Of a stretch of DNA of 64,000 nucleotides, positions 27,663 through 36,596 are shown one piece after another (the stretch's first letter is position 1; each line of letters begins with the position of its first letter). Position numbers and translations under genes: made by a program. Under the pieces are notes generated by a model. That model ran no database searches. It was not told the origin of the DNA and saw nothing but the letters and a program-made list of their open reading frames with translations. Origin of the DNA: Sphingomonas sp. LaA6.9 (lineage in GTDB: Bacteria; Pseudomonadota; Alphaproteobacteria; Sphingomonadales; Sphingomonadaceae); NCBI RefSeq assembly GCF_022601895.1, contig NZ_JAKVIO010000004.1, positions 1 to 64,000 on the forward strand, in the 5' to 3' direction.

Positions 27663-28922
27663 ATGCGCCGGCGCGAGGCGCTTGGCGCGGTTCTGGCCGG
27701 ACCATTGATGCTGGGCGCCTGCGCGGGGCGCGCGCCGAACGGCACGATCCGCTTCTGGGCGATGAGCAACGAGGCCGCGAGCGCGCCCATGCTGATGCCG
27801 GGTTTCGAGCGCGCCAATCCCGGCCTTCGTGTCGATATCCAGCCGCTGCCGTGGAGCGCGGCGCATGAGAAGCTGCTTACCGGCTTTGCGGGCAATTCGC
27901 TTCCCGATGTTGCGCAGATTGGCAACACCTGGCTTGCCGAACTCGTCGCGATCGGTGCGCTGGCGCCATTGCCCGCAAACGAGCAGGCGCTGTTCGCCGA
28001 CAATTTCGATGCGGTGCTCGACACCAATCGCATTGGCGGCACGCCCTATGCCGTGCCCTGGTATGTCGACACACGGCTGCAATATTATCGCACAGACCTG
28101 TTCCAGCGCGCCGGATACGAGTCCCCTCCCACCGACTGGGCGGCGTGGAAAGCCGCACTGCGAGACGTGAAACGCGCTGCGGGCGAAGGCAATTTCGCGA
28201 TCCTGCTGCCGCTCAACGAGTTCGAGCAGCTGCTCACCCTTGGATTGCAACAGGACGAACCGCTGTTGCGCGACAAGGGCACCCGCGGCAATTTCTCCAG
28301 CCCCGGCTTCAAGGCCGCGCTGGGTTTCTACAAATCGCTGTTCGACGAAGGCCTGGCCCCTGTCGTCTCGTCCACGCAGATCGCGAATGTCTGGAACGAG
28401 TTCGCACGCGGCCTTTTCAGCGTCTACATCTCAGGGCCCTGGACGATCGGAGACCTCAAGACGCGGCTGCCCGCCTCCTTCCGTACCCGATGGGCCACCG
28501 CAGCCATGCCGGGGCCGCATGGGCCGGGCGCGTCGGCGCCGGGCGGGTCGAGCCTTGTCGTGTTCGCGCATGCGCGCGAGCCCGACGCCGCGTGGCGGCT
28601 TGTGCGGCACCTGTCGCAGCCGACGGTACAGGCCGAATTCAACCGGCTCACGGGCGACCTGCCCGCACGGCGCAGCGCCTGGGCGCTGGCGGGTCTGACG
28701 CGCGATCCGCTGACCGCACCCTTTGGTGCCCAGCTCGAACGCGCGCGCGCAGTGCCCAAAGTGCCCGAATGGGAGCGCATCGTCACCGAGATGCAGGTCG
28801 TGGCCGAACGCATGGTGCGTGGCGACTTTTCGGTGGACGAAGCCGCCGCAGAAATCGACGCGCGCGCCGACCGGCTGCTCGAAAAGCGCCGCTGGTTGAC
28901 GGACAAGGGGCGTGCGCTGTGA
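27663..28922 (+). CDS. Extracellular sugar-binding lipoprotein (family 1)
   Basis: This 419-residue protein is taken from the ATG of MRRREALG; a GTG at 27642 is an alternative start. The signal has an RRRE pair resembling a twin-arginine motif and ends in a lipobox LGAC, so it should be anchored in the periplasm. The family 1 solute-binding features include IRFWAMSNEA, VPWYVDTRLQYYRTDLF and ISGPWTIGDL. It delivers a sugar to the two permeases downstream, and the last bases overlap the first permease by GTGA. The substrate is not predictable from sequence. Confidence 0.9.
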   Translation: MRRREALGAVLAGPLMLGACAGRAPNGTIRFWAMSNEAASAPMLMPGFERANPGLRVDIQPLPWSAAHEKLLTGFAGNSLPDVAQIGNTWLAELVAIGALAPLPANEQALFADNFDAVLDTNRIGGTPYAVPWYVDTRLQYYRTDLFQRAGYESPPTDWAAWKAALRDVKRAAGEGNFAILLPLNEFEQLLTLGLQQDEPLLRDKGTRGNFSSPGFKAALGFYKSLFDEGLAPVVSSTQIANVWNEFARGLFSVYISGPWTIGDLKTRLPASFRTRWATAAMPGPHGPGASAPGGSSLVVFAHAREPDAAWRLVRHLSQPTVQAEFNRLTGDLPARRSAWALAGLTRDPLTAPFGAQLERARAVPKVPEWERIVTEMQVVAERMVRGDFSVDEAAAEIDARADRLLEKRRWLTDKGRAL

Positions 28923-29800
28923 GCGCGCAGAACCGTGCCGGATGGGGCTTCACCGCGCCCGCGCTGACGGCGATCGGCCTGTTTTTTGCGTTGCCCGCGA
29001 TCGCATCGCTGTTTCTCAGTTTCACCGATTTCGACATCTACGCGCTCGCGGATCTTTCGAACCTGCGCTTCATCGGCTTCGACAATTACGCGCGGCTGAT
29101 CAGCAACCCGCTCTTCTGGCGCGCCATGGGCAACACCGCCTGGTTCGTCATCTTCGGCGTGCCGCTGACCGTCGGGCTGTCGCTGGCTGCGGCGATCCTG
29201 CTCGACGCAAGGACGCTCCGGTGGAAGCCCGTCTGGCGCGTCGCACTGTTCGCGCCCTATGTGACGACGCTCGTCGCGACGGCCGTGGTGTGGCGCTATC
29301 TGCTCCACACGCGTTATGGCCTCGTCAATTACGCACTCGGCGCATTGGGCATCCCGCCCGTCGACTGGCTGGGCGATCCGCAGGCGTCCTTGCCCGCGAT
29401 CCTCATCTTCGTCGCGTGGAAGACCTTCGGTTACAGCATGGTCATCTTTCTCGCAGCGCTGCAGATGGTGCCGCAGGAACTCCACGAAGCCGCGCGGATC
29501 GATGGCGCGGGCGCATGGATGCGCTTCCGTCACGTCACGCTTCCCGCAATCGCGCCGACCATGCTCCTCGTCAGCATCCTTTCGGTGGCAAGTTTCTTCC
29601 AGCTCTTCGCCGAACCCTATGTGATGACGCAGGGCGGCCCCGCGCAGAGCACGGTGACCGTGCTCTATTTCATGTTCGAGGAGGGCTTCAAATGGTGGAA
29701 CCTCGGCTCGGGCGCAGCCGTGGCGTTCATCCTCTTCATCTGCATCTTCGCAGTGACGCTCCTCCAGCTCTGGATCGCACGAAGGGTCGACCGGGCATGA
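28919..29800 (+). CDS. ABC sugar permease, MalF/UgpA type
   Basis: This 293-residue protein starts at a GTG overlapping the stop of the binding-protein gene. It has six membrane segments, and the EAA loop near the end of the fifth (ELHEAARIDGAGAWMRFRHVTLP) marks the contact with the ATPase. The large periplasmic P2-type insertion of MalF is absent, as in most CUT1 importers. It pairs with the next permease, which overlaps it by ATGA, and with the ATPase at 25328. Together they import the sugar through the inner membrane. Confidence 0.92.
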   Translation: MSAQNRAGWGFTAPALTAIGLFFALPAIASLFLSFTDFDIYALADLSNLRFIGFDNYARLISNPLFWRAMGNTAWFVIFGVPLTVGLSLAAAILLDARTLRWKPVWRVALFAPYVTTLVATAVVWRYLLHTRYGLVNYALGALGIPPVDWLGDPQASLPAILIFVAWKTFGYSMVIFLAALQMVPQELHEAARIDGAGAWMRFRHVTLPAIAPTMLLVSILSVASFFQLFAEPYVMTQGGPAQSTVTVLYFMFEEGFKWWNLGSGAAVAFILFICIFAVTLLQLWIARRVDRA

Positions 29801-30633
29801 AAAGCGCGCGCGCCAGGATCAGGATCGGTTCGCTGCTGCTCAACGCCGGGGTGGCGCTGTTCGCGCTCATGACGCTGACGCCGCTGCTGTGGATGGTCGC
29901 GGTCTCGTTCATGTCGCCCGGCGAGGCGGCAGCCTTCCCGCCCCCCATCATTCCCGCCGATCCCACGATCGAGAATTATCGCACCCTGTTCCAGACTTAT
30001 GGCGTCGGGCGCTATCTGGCCAACAGCGCCTTTCTCGCGAGTACCGCGACCCTGCTCGCGCTGCTCTTTAGCGTGCCTGCGGGCTACGCCTTCGCCAAGC
30101 TGCGCTTCAAGGGGCGCGACCGCATGTTCCAGCTGCTCGTCGGCGCGCTCGTCATCCCCGGCCAGATCGGCATGTTGCCACTGTTCCTCGAACTCAAGGC
30201 GATCGGGATCGTCAACAGCTATGCGGGCGCGCTCATTCCCTGGCTTGCGGGTATCTTCGGCATCTTCCTCGTGCGCCAGTTCTGCCTGTCGGTGCCCGAC
30301 GAGATGATCGAGGCCGCGCGCGTCGACGGCGCGAGCGAAACGCAGATCTTTACGCGGATCGTGCTGCCGACGCTGCAGCCCATCCTCGTCACCCTCGCCC
30401 TTTTCGTCTTCCTCGGGAGCTGGAACGACTTCATGTGGCCGCTGATCGTCCTTTCGGACCAGAATCTCTACACGCTGCCCGTCGCGCTCGCCGCGCTGTC
30501 GCGCGAGCATGTCCAGGACAATGAGCTGATGATGGCGGGATCGGTCGTGACGACGCTGCCCGTGCTTGTGATCTTCCTTCTGCTTCAGCGCTATTATGTC
30601 CGCGGCCTCCTCGCGGGGAGCGTCAAGGGATGA
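29797..30633 (+). CDS. ABC sugar permease, MalG/UgpE type
   Basis: This 278-residue protein has six membrane segments and the EAA motif EMIEAARVDGASETQIFTRIVLP. The WNDFMWPLIV string in the fifth/sixth helices is characteristic of the second CUT1 permease. Its ATG overlaps the previous gene's stop, and its own stop overlaps the start of the exported hydrolase at 30630, so the chain of genes is translationally coupled. It forms the heterodimeric channel with the preceding permease. Confidence 0.92.
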   Translation: MKSARARIRIGSLLLNAGVALFALMTLTPLLWMVAVSFMSPGEAAAFPPPIIPADPTIENYRTLFQTYGVGRYLANSAFLASTATLLALLFSVPAGYAFAKLRFKGRDRMFQLLVGALVIPGQIGMLPLFLELKAIGIVNSYAGALIPWLAGIFGIFLVRQFCLSVPDEMIEAARVDGASETQIFTRIVLPTLQPILVTLALFVFLGSWNDFMWPLIVLSDQNLYTLPVALAALSREHVQDNELMMAGSVVTTLPVLVIFLLLQRYYVRGLLAGSVKG

Positions 30634-31361
30634 GGTTGATCGCCTTCTTCCTCCTGCTCGTTTCGGGCAGCCTCGCGATGGCGCAGCCGCGCGAAGGCCA
30701 GTATCCGCAGAAAGCCGTTGCGAATGGCGGCTATCGCTTCCAGCTCTTCGTGCCCCAGGGTTATCAGGCCGATCGCGACAAGAGCTGGCCGCTCATCATC
30801 TTCCTCCACGGTTCGGGTGAGCGCGGCGACGATATCGGGAAGGTCAAGGTCCATGGCCCGCCAAAGGTTGTGGAGTCGCGCCCCGATTTTCCCTTCATCA
30901 CCGTCTCGCCGCTGCTTCCCGCCGAAGAGGATTGGGACATCAGCAAGCTCGACGCGATCCTCGATCACGTGACGCGGACGCTGCGTGTCGATCGCACGCG
31001 GATCTACCTGACAGGGCTCAGTAGGGGCGGCCATGCGAGCTGGCGCTGGGCGGCGGCCGAGCCCGGGCGCTTCGCCGCGGTCGCGCCGGTCAGCGGGCGC
31101 GGCGATCCTTCGACCGCATGCAAGCTGAAGGCAACGCCCGTCTGGGCCTTTCACGGCGATCGCGACGACATCGTCACCCCTTTTGGCAGCTTCGCGATCG
31201 TCGAGGCGCTCCGTTCGTGTGGCGGCAAGCCGCGCCCCTCCATCTACCCCGACACCGGCCATGATGCCTGGACGGCAACCTATGCCGACCCCGCGCTCTA
31301 TGCGTGGTTCCTCCAGCACAGCCGATCCACACCACCCTCAGAAAAACAGGACAAAAAATGA
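30630..31361 (+). CDS. Exported alpha/beta hydrolase (prolyl-oligopeptidase/feruloyl-esterase-like)
   Basis: This 243-residue protein has a signal peptide ending AMAQ near residue 19. HGSGERGDD is an oxyanion-loop string seen in PHB-depolymerase/feruloyl-esterase-like hydrolases. The nucleophile is the serine of GLSRGG, the aspartate occurs in HGDRDDIV, and the histidine in PDTGHDAW. It should act in the periplasm and may remove acyl groups from the glycan before cleavage. It overlaps both neighbours by ATGA, which places it in the importer/GH1 operon. Confidence 0.87.
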   Translation: MRLIAFFLLLVSGSLAMAQPREGQYPQKAVANGGYRFQLFVPQGYQADRDKSWPLIIFLHGSGERGDDIGKVKVHGPPKVVESRPDFPFITVSPLLPAEEDWDISKLDAILDHVTRTLRVDRTRIYLTGLSRGGHASWRWAAAEPGRFAAVAPVSGRGDPSTACKLKATPVWAFHGDRDDIVTPFGSFAIVEALRSCGGKPRPSIYPDTGHDAWTATYADPALYAWFLQHSRSTPPSEKQDKK

Positions 31362-32710
31362 GCCGTAGCATCGCGTTTCCCGACGACTTTCTCTGGGGCT
31401 GTGCGACCGCAGCCTATCAGATCGAGGGCTCGCCGCTCGCCGACGGGGCGGGACCGAGCATCTGGCAGCGTTTCTGCCACGATCCCCGCTTGATGGCGGC
31501 GAAGGGCGACACCGGTGACATCGCGTGCGATCATTATAACCGCATGGAATCCGACGTTGGGCTGATGAAGCAGCTGGGGCTTCAGGCCTATCGCTTCAGC
31601 GTCGGCTGGGGACGTGTGCTTCCCGAAGGCACGGGCCGCGTCAACGAGGCGGGTCTGGGCTTTTACGAGCGGTTGGTCGACACGCTGCTCGACAACGGGA
31701 TCGAGCCGATGCTGACGCTGTTCCACTGGGACATGCCCGCCGCGCTCGACGATCGCGGCGGCTGGCTGAACCGCGACAGTGCGGAATGGTTCGCCGACTA
31801 TGCGCGCGTGATGTTCGAGCGGCTCGACGGGCGCGTCAAGAAATGGGTGACGCTCAACGAACCCTGGGTGGTGAGCGACGGCGGCTATCTCCACGGCGTG
31901 CTCGCCCCCGGCCATCGCAACATGTTCGAGGCGCCTATCGCAAGCCACAACATGATGCGCGCGCATGGTGCGGCGGTGAAGGCCTATCGCGAGATCGGCG
32001 CGCACGAAATCGGCCTCGTCGTCAATATCGAGCCCAAATATCCCGCCACCGAAAGCGCGGCGGACAAGGCGGCGACCGCGCGCGCCGACGCCTATATGAA
32101 CCGGCAGTATCTCGACCCAGCGATACACGGCTCCTACCCGGCGGAATTGAAGGACGTCTTTGGCGAGGCGTGGCCGCAATGGCCCGAAGAGGACATGGCG
32201 CTGATCCGCCAGAAGCTCGATTTCGTCGGGATCAACTATTACACGCGCAACGTCGTCACCGCCGATGAGAGCTGGCCGCTGAGGGCCGGGCCGGTGAAAC
32301 AGACGCAGGCGACCTATACCGAGACCGGCTGGGAAGTGTTCCCGCAGGGGCTCACCGACACGCTTGTCTGGTTCAGGCAGCGTTATGGCGACATCCCGCT
32401 TTACGTGACCGAGAACGGCGCCGCCTTTTATGACTCGCCCGTGGCCGAGAATGGCGAGGTGGAGGATCCCCAGCGCATCGCCTATCTGAAGAAGCATATC
32501 GCGGCGCTGAGCGATGCGATTGCCAAAGGCGTCGACCTGCGCGGCTATATGCTCTGGTCGCTCTTCGACAATCTCGAATGGTCGCTCGGCTATGCCAAGC
32601 GCTTCGGCATCATCCACGTCAATTTCGAGACGCTTGAACGTACTCCCAAGAAGAGCGCGGTGCTCTACGCCGACGTGATCGCCTCCAACGGCGCGGTGCT
32701 GGCAGGATAG
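31358..32710 (+). CDS. GH1 beta-glucosidase
   Basis: This 450-residue enzyme has the GH1 N-terminal signature FLWGCATAAYQIEG near residue 10. The acid/base is E168 in TLNEPW and the nucleophile is E352 in VTENG. The C-terminal SLFDNLEWSLGYAKRFGI matches the aglycone/+1 site region of beta-glucosidases. It has no signal peptide, so it should cleave imported disaccharides in the cytoplasm. That fits its place after the ABC importer genes. Its ATG overlaps the hydrolase stop, and the GH2 gene starts five bases after its stop. Confidence 0.95.
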   Translation: MSRSIAFPDDFLWGCATAAYQIEGSPLADGAGPSIWQRFCHDPRLMAAKGDTGDIACDHYNRMESDVGLMKQLGLQAYRFSVGWGRVLPEGTGRVNEAGLGFYERLVDTLLDNGIEPMLTLFHWDMPAALDDRGGWLNRDSAEWFADYARVMFERLDGRVKKWVTLNEPWVVSDGGYLHGVLAPGHRNMFEAPIASHNMMRAHGAAVKAYREIGAHEIGLVVNIEPKYPATESAADKAATARADAYMNRQYLDPAIHGSYPAELKDVFGEAWPQWPEEDMALIRQKLDFVGINYYTRNVVTADESWPLRAGPVKQTQATYTETGWEVFPQGLTDTLVWFRQRYGDIPLYVTENGAAFYDSPVAENGEVEDPQRIAYLKKHIAALSDAIAKGVDLRGYMLWSLFDNLEWSLGYAKRFGIIHVNFETLERTPKKSAVLYADVIASNGAVLAG

Positions 32711-32715
32711 CCGCA

Positions 32716-35364
32716 ATGATCGCAAGACCATTGCTCGTGCTCCTGTGCGGAGCCGCCCTCCCGCTCGCGTTCGCCGTACCCCCCGCACGGGCCGAACAAC
32801 CTCAGCAGGCTGAGCGGGCCGGGCGCACATCTGCCTCGCTCGCACAAGGCTGGCGTTTCCATCTCGGCGACGTGCCGGATGCGCAGGCGGCAACCTTTGA
32901 TGATCGCGGCTGGGACGCGGTCGCCCTGCCGCACAACTGGAACAGCCTTGGCGAATACCGCACCGAGCGATCGTCGGGGACGCGCAACACGCAGGGGGTG
33001 GGCTGGTATCGGCTGACGCTCGACGGCGCTGGGCTGGCGCGCGGCAAGCGCCGGTTCCTCCAGTTCGACGGCGTCGGCAATGTCGCCGACATCTGGGTGA
33101 ACGGTGTTCATGTCGGGCGGCATGCCGGCGCCTTCTCGCGCTTCCGGCTCGATGTGACCGACGCGCTCAGGCCGGGCGCGGCCAATATGATCGCGATCAG
33201 GGCCGACAACAGCAAGCCCGCGCCGGGGAGCAGCACCGAGCATGTCATCCCGCTGCTCGGCGATTTCTTCATCCATGGGGGGATCTATCGCGGCGTTTCG
33301 CTGATCAGCGTCGCGCCGGAGCATTTCGACCTGCTCGACCATGGCGGGCCCGGGCTTTACGCACGCACCGCGAGCATCACCGGGGACAATGCCGCGATCG
33401 AGGTGCGCGCGCGCCTGCGCAATGCGCGTGATAAGACACGACGCCTCACACTCGCCACGCAGATCCGCGATGCCGGCGGGGCAGTCGTGGCCGAAGACAG
33501 GCGTGTCGTCCGGCTGGCGGGCAATGCCGCCCAGGAATTCGACCAGGCGCTTCGCGTCGCGAACCCGCGGCTGTGGAACGGCCGCGCCGACCCGTATCTC
33601 TATTCTGTCACCGCCGAGCTGCGCGACGGCGCGCGCGTGCTCGATCGCGTCACCCAGCCGCTCGGCATCCGCAGCTTCCGCATCGATCCCGAACAGGGCT
33701 TCTTCCTCAATAGCAAGCACCTGCCGCTCCATGGCGTGTCGCGGCATCAGGACTGGCTGAACAAGGGCTGGGCACTGACCCGCGAGGATCATGAGCGCGA
33801 CATGGCGCTGATCGCCGAGATGGGCGCGAACACCGTCCGCTTCGCGCACTACCAGCATGCGCCCGAATGGTTCGAGCTTGCCGACAGGGCGGGGATGATC
33901 GTCTGGGCCGAGTTGCCCTTCGTCAACAAGGTCGGCTTCACCGATGCGCCAGCCGCACCCGAGCTGGTTGCCAATGCGCGCGAGCAGCTCAGGGAACTGA
34001 TCCGGCAGAACTACAACCATCCCTCGGTGGTGACCTGGGGGATCGGCAACGAGGTCGATATCGACATGGCCTTTGGCCGCCTTGGCCCCAAGGCCGATGC
34101 GCGGCCGCTGCTGAAGGAGCTCCATGCGCTGTCGAAGGCGGAGGATCCCGATCGTCCCACGGTGATCGCGGATTGCTGCGAGGATACGCCCGCGGACAAG
34201 CCGGACTATCTGCCGGTACTCTCGGGCAGCGCCGACCTGATGGGCTATAACCGCTATTTCGGCTGGTATTATGGCCAGCCGCGCGATTTCGGTCCACACA
34301 TGGACGCGCTCCACGCCAAGCATCCCTCGATCCCGCTTTCGGTCAGCGAATATGGCGCGGGCGGGGCGCTGTCGCAGCACAGCGACAATCCGCAAGGGGG
34401 ACCGATCAATACCTCGGGCCGTCCGCATCCCGAGGAGTTCCAGAGCTGGTGGCACGAGCAGAGCTGGCCGCAGCTCGCGCAGCGCCGCTATCTCTGGGCC
34501 AACTGGATCTGGAACATGTTCGATTTCTCGTCGAACATCCGGCAGGAGGGCGACGCCACCGACATCAACGACAAGGGGCTCGTCTCCTTCGACCGCACCG
34601 TGAAGAAGGACGCCTTCTATTATTACAAGGCGCAGTGGTCCACCGAGCCTGTCGTCCACATCACCGGCCGCCGCTATGTCGACCGCGCCTACCCCGTCAC
34701 CGATCTGCGCATCTACAGCAACGCGGCGCAGGTCCGCGTAGCGCTCAACGGGCGCGATCTGGGCGCGGTGCCCTGTCCTGAGCGTGTCTGCGTGATGAAG
34801 GACGTCGCGCTTGATACGGGTGCGAACCGGCTGACCGCTACGGCCGATTTCGATGGAAAGGCGGTGGCCGACGCCGTCGACTGGAACGCGCCCGATGCCG
34901 CGGGAGGCGTCGAAATCAACGTCGGCGATCTTGCCGGTTTCGTCACGCCCGATGGTCGTCGCACCGGATCGGACAACTGGTTCGACGGCGGCACGCCGCG
35001 CCGGCTCGGCAAGGCACAGACCGAAAAGGTGACGGGTGCCGACGCCCGGCTGTTGTCGGGCTATCGCGAAGGCCGCTTCGGCTACTCCATCCCGCTCCCC
35101 GACGGCCGCTGGAACGTCACGCTGCTGATGATGGAGCCGCAGGAGAAGCCCACGACGGCCCGCGTTTTCGACGTCACCGCCAATGGCAGGACGGTGCTCC
35201 GGGCTTTCGACCCGGTAAAGGCCGCAGGCGGTGCGCTCAGGGCGAGCGCGCAGAGCTTCGATGTGGTTGTGAAGGGCGGTCGGCTCGACCTGCGCTTCGT
35301 TCCGCAGCGCGGCGATGCTGTGCTGTCGGCGATCACGATCCGTCCGGCCGAAGTCGCCAGATAA
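32716..35364 (+). CDS. Exported GH2 beta-galactosidase-like enzyme
   Basis: This 882-residue enzyme has a signal peptide ending ARA near residue 26. The sugar-binding domain spans about 45-205 and the immunoglobulin-like domain about 210-320. The TIM barrel follows, with acid/base E446 (GIGNEVD) and nucleophile E545 (VSEYGAGG). The C-terminal 220 residues hold a Big-type module and a malectin-like domain (GRWNVTLLMMEPQE). GH2 enzymes of this shape release beta-galactose, beta-mannose or beta-glucuronate; the exact sugar cannot be told. It closes the plus-strand operon and ends at a hairpin terminator. Confidence 0.92.
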   Translation: MIARPLLVLLCGAALPLAFAVPPARAEQPQQAERAGRTSASLAQGWRFHLGDVPDAQAATFDDRGWDAVALPHNWNSLGEYRTERSSGTRNTQGVGWYRLTLDGAGLARGKRRFLQFDGVGNVADIWVNGVHVGRHAGAFSRFRLDVTDALRPGAANMIAIRADNSKPAPGSSTEHVIPLLGDFFIHGGIYRGVSLISVAPEHFDLLDHGGPGLYARTASITGDNAAIEVRARLRNARDKTRRLTLATQIRDAGGAVVAEDRRVVRLAGNAAQEFDQALRVANPRLWNGRADPYLYSVTAELRDGARVLDRVTQPLGIRSFRIDPEQGFFLNSKHLPLHGVSRHQDWLNKGWALTREDHERDMALIAEMGANTVRFAHYQHAPEWFELADRAGMIVWAELPFVNKVGFTDAPAAPELVANAREQLRELIRQNYNHPSVVTWGIGNEVDIDMAFGRLGPKADARPLLKELHALSKAEDPDRPTVIADCCEDTPADKPDYLPVLSGSADLMGYNRYFGWYYGQPRDFGPHMDALHAKHPSIPLSVSEYGAGGALSQHSDNPQGGPINTSGRPHPEEFQSWWHEQSWPQLAQRRYLWANWIWNMFDFSSNIRQEGDATDINDKGLVSFDRTVKKDAFYYYKAQWSTEPVVHITGRRYVDRAYPVTDLRIYSNAAQVRVALNGRDLGAVPCPERVCVMKDVALDTGANRLTATADFDGKAVADAVDWNAPDAAGGVEINVGDLAGFVTPDGRRTGSDNWFDGGTPRRLGKAQTEKVTGADARLLSGYREGRFGYSIPLPDGRWNVTLLMMEPQEKPTTARVFDVTANGRTVLRAFDPVKAAGGALRASAQSFDVVVKGGRLDLRFVPQRGDAVLSAITIRPAEVAR

Positions 35365-35369
35365 CATAA

Positions 35370-35401
35370 GGGCGCCGCTCCCATCGACAGGAGCGGCGCC
35401 C
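35370..35401. terminator. Bidirectional hairpin terminator between GH2 and SGNH hydrolase genes
   Basis: A 12-base perfect stem (35370-35381 with 35390-35401) and 8-base loop lie in the short gap between two converging genes. There is little U-tract on either side, but the stem is strong and the position is right for both operons. Confidence 0.75.
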
Positions 35402-35422
35402 TCAATGCTTGCAAGCGTTGCC

Positions 35423-36592
35423 CTAGCGGAACAGCGACAGCGGGATCGCTTCACCCATCGCTCGCTGACCCTTGTCATTGGGGTGGAGATTGTCGCCCAC
35501 CTGCAGATCGGCGCGGAGGCGACGCGGATTGGCAGGGTCAGCCATCACCTTTTCCATATCGACCACCGCATCGACCATGCCCGGCGTACGGATCCAGGCA
35601 TTGAGCTTCTCGCGCATCGCGTCGCGCCCGGGGCGGTAATAGCCAGCGCCCTCAAAGGGCATCACGGTCATGCCAATCACCTTGATGCCGTGCGCATGCG
35701 CGCGCAGCACAAGCTGGCGATAGCCTTCGATCAGTTCCTCGGCCGTGATACGCGTATCGCCCGAGGTGCCGATGTCGTTGATACCTTCCAGCAATACGAC
35801 ATGGCTGACATTGGGGATCGACAGCACGTCGCGATCGAAACGCGCAAGGGCGTTGGGCCCCGCGACCGGCGTGATGATTTTGTTGCCGCCGATGCCCTGA
35901 TTGACGACGACATGCGGCTTGCCCGCCGCTGCAAGGCGACGCGCGAGCACCTCGCTCCAGCGACAGGGTTCGGGTGCCGTGTTCGAACAGCTCGTGGCAT
36001 CGGTGATCGAGTCACCGAAAGCGACGACCACCGGCCTCTGCCGCGTGCCGAGCACATCGATACCCGCAACCAGCGGCCGCAACTCGTTGGTCCCGGCCTC
36101 GGCCCAGCCCTCTCCCGAGGTGAAGTCGCCGCGCGCCGAGATATGGAGCATGTTGGCGCGGTCGACATGGACGCCGACCAGCGTGGTCGGTTCGGGGAGG
36201 TGGACCGCGATCTCGACCAGCTCGAAGGGCTTTACCGCCAGCGTGACCGGATCGCTGACCACCGGCGCACCAATCGCGATCCGCGTCGATGACTGGCCCG
36301 AAAAGGTGACGGGCACCACGCGCCCGCTGGCCGATTTCGCGGTGACCCTGCCGATGCGGACGGGCATCCGGCCGAAATCATTGCCGAGCCACAGCCGAAT
36401 GGCCGAACCGCCGCCATTGACGCGGATCTGGAAACGGAGCGTCTGGTTGTCGACCTCGATGACCTGACGCTCGTTCCCTTGCCAGAGGCTCGACGTCCAG
36501 GCGCGGGTCCAACCCTGCCCGGCCGCATAGACGGATGGCGCGGTCGCCAGCAGGATCGCGCCGGCAATCGCGCCAAATCGCCTGTTGGTCAT
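35423..36592 (-). CDS. Exported SGNH/GDSL hydrolase
   Basis: This 389-residue protein is taken from the ATG four bases after the GH144-like gene's stop; a longer frame overlaps that gene. A signal peptide ends near SVYAAG. Residues about 30-180 form a beta-sandwich extension. The SGNH blocks follow: S195 in AFGDSITD, glycine in NQGIGGNK, asparagine in LEGINDIG, and the catalytic D-x-x-H in DNLHPND. Enzymes of this shape deacetylate sugars or glycans in the periplasm. It is translationally close to the GH144-like gene, and both are read from the TonB-receptor side of the locus. Confidence 0.9.
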   Translation of the reverse strand: MTNRRFGAIAGAILLATAPSVYAAGQGWTRAWTSSLWQGNERQVIEVDNQTLRFQIRVNGGGSAIRLWLGNDFGRMPVRIGRVTAKSASGRVVPVTFSGQSSTRIAIGAPVVSDPVTLAVKPFELVEIAVHLPEPTTLVGVHVDRANMLHISARGDFTSGEGWAEAGTNELRPLVAGIDVLGTRQRPVVVAFGDSITDATSCSNTAPEPCRWSEVLARRLAAAGKPHVVVNQGIGGNKIITPVAGPNALARFDRDVLSIPNVSHVVLLEGINDIGTSGDTRITAEELIEGYRQLVLRAHAHGIKVIGMTVMPFEGAGYYRPGRDAMREKLNAWIRTPGMVDAVVDMEKVMADPANPRRLRADLQVGDNLHPNDKGQRAMGEAIPLSLFR

Positions 36593-36596
36593 GGCG

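Noticed and set aside
32665-35478. 937-codon minus-strand frame opposite the GH2 gene
   Set aside because: The plus strand encodes an intact GH2 enzyme with both catalytic glutamates; the minus-strand product has no recognisable domain.
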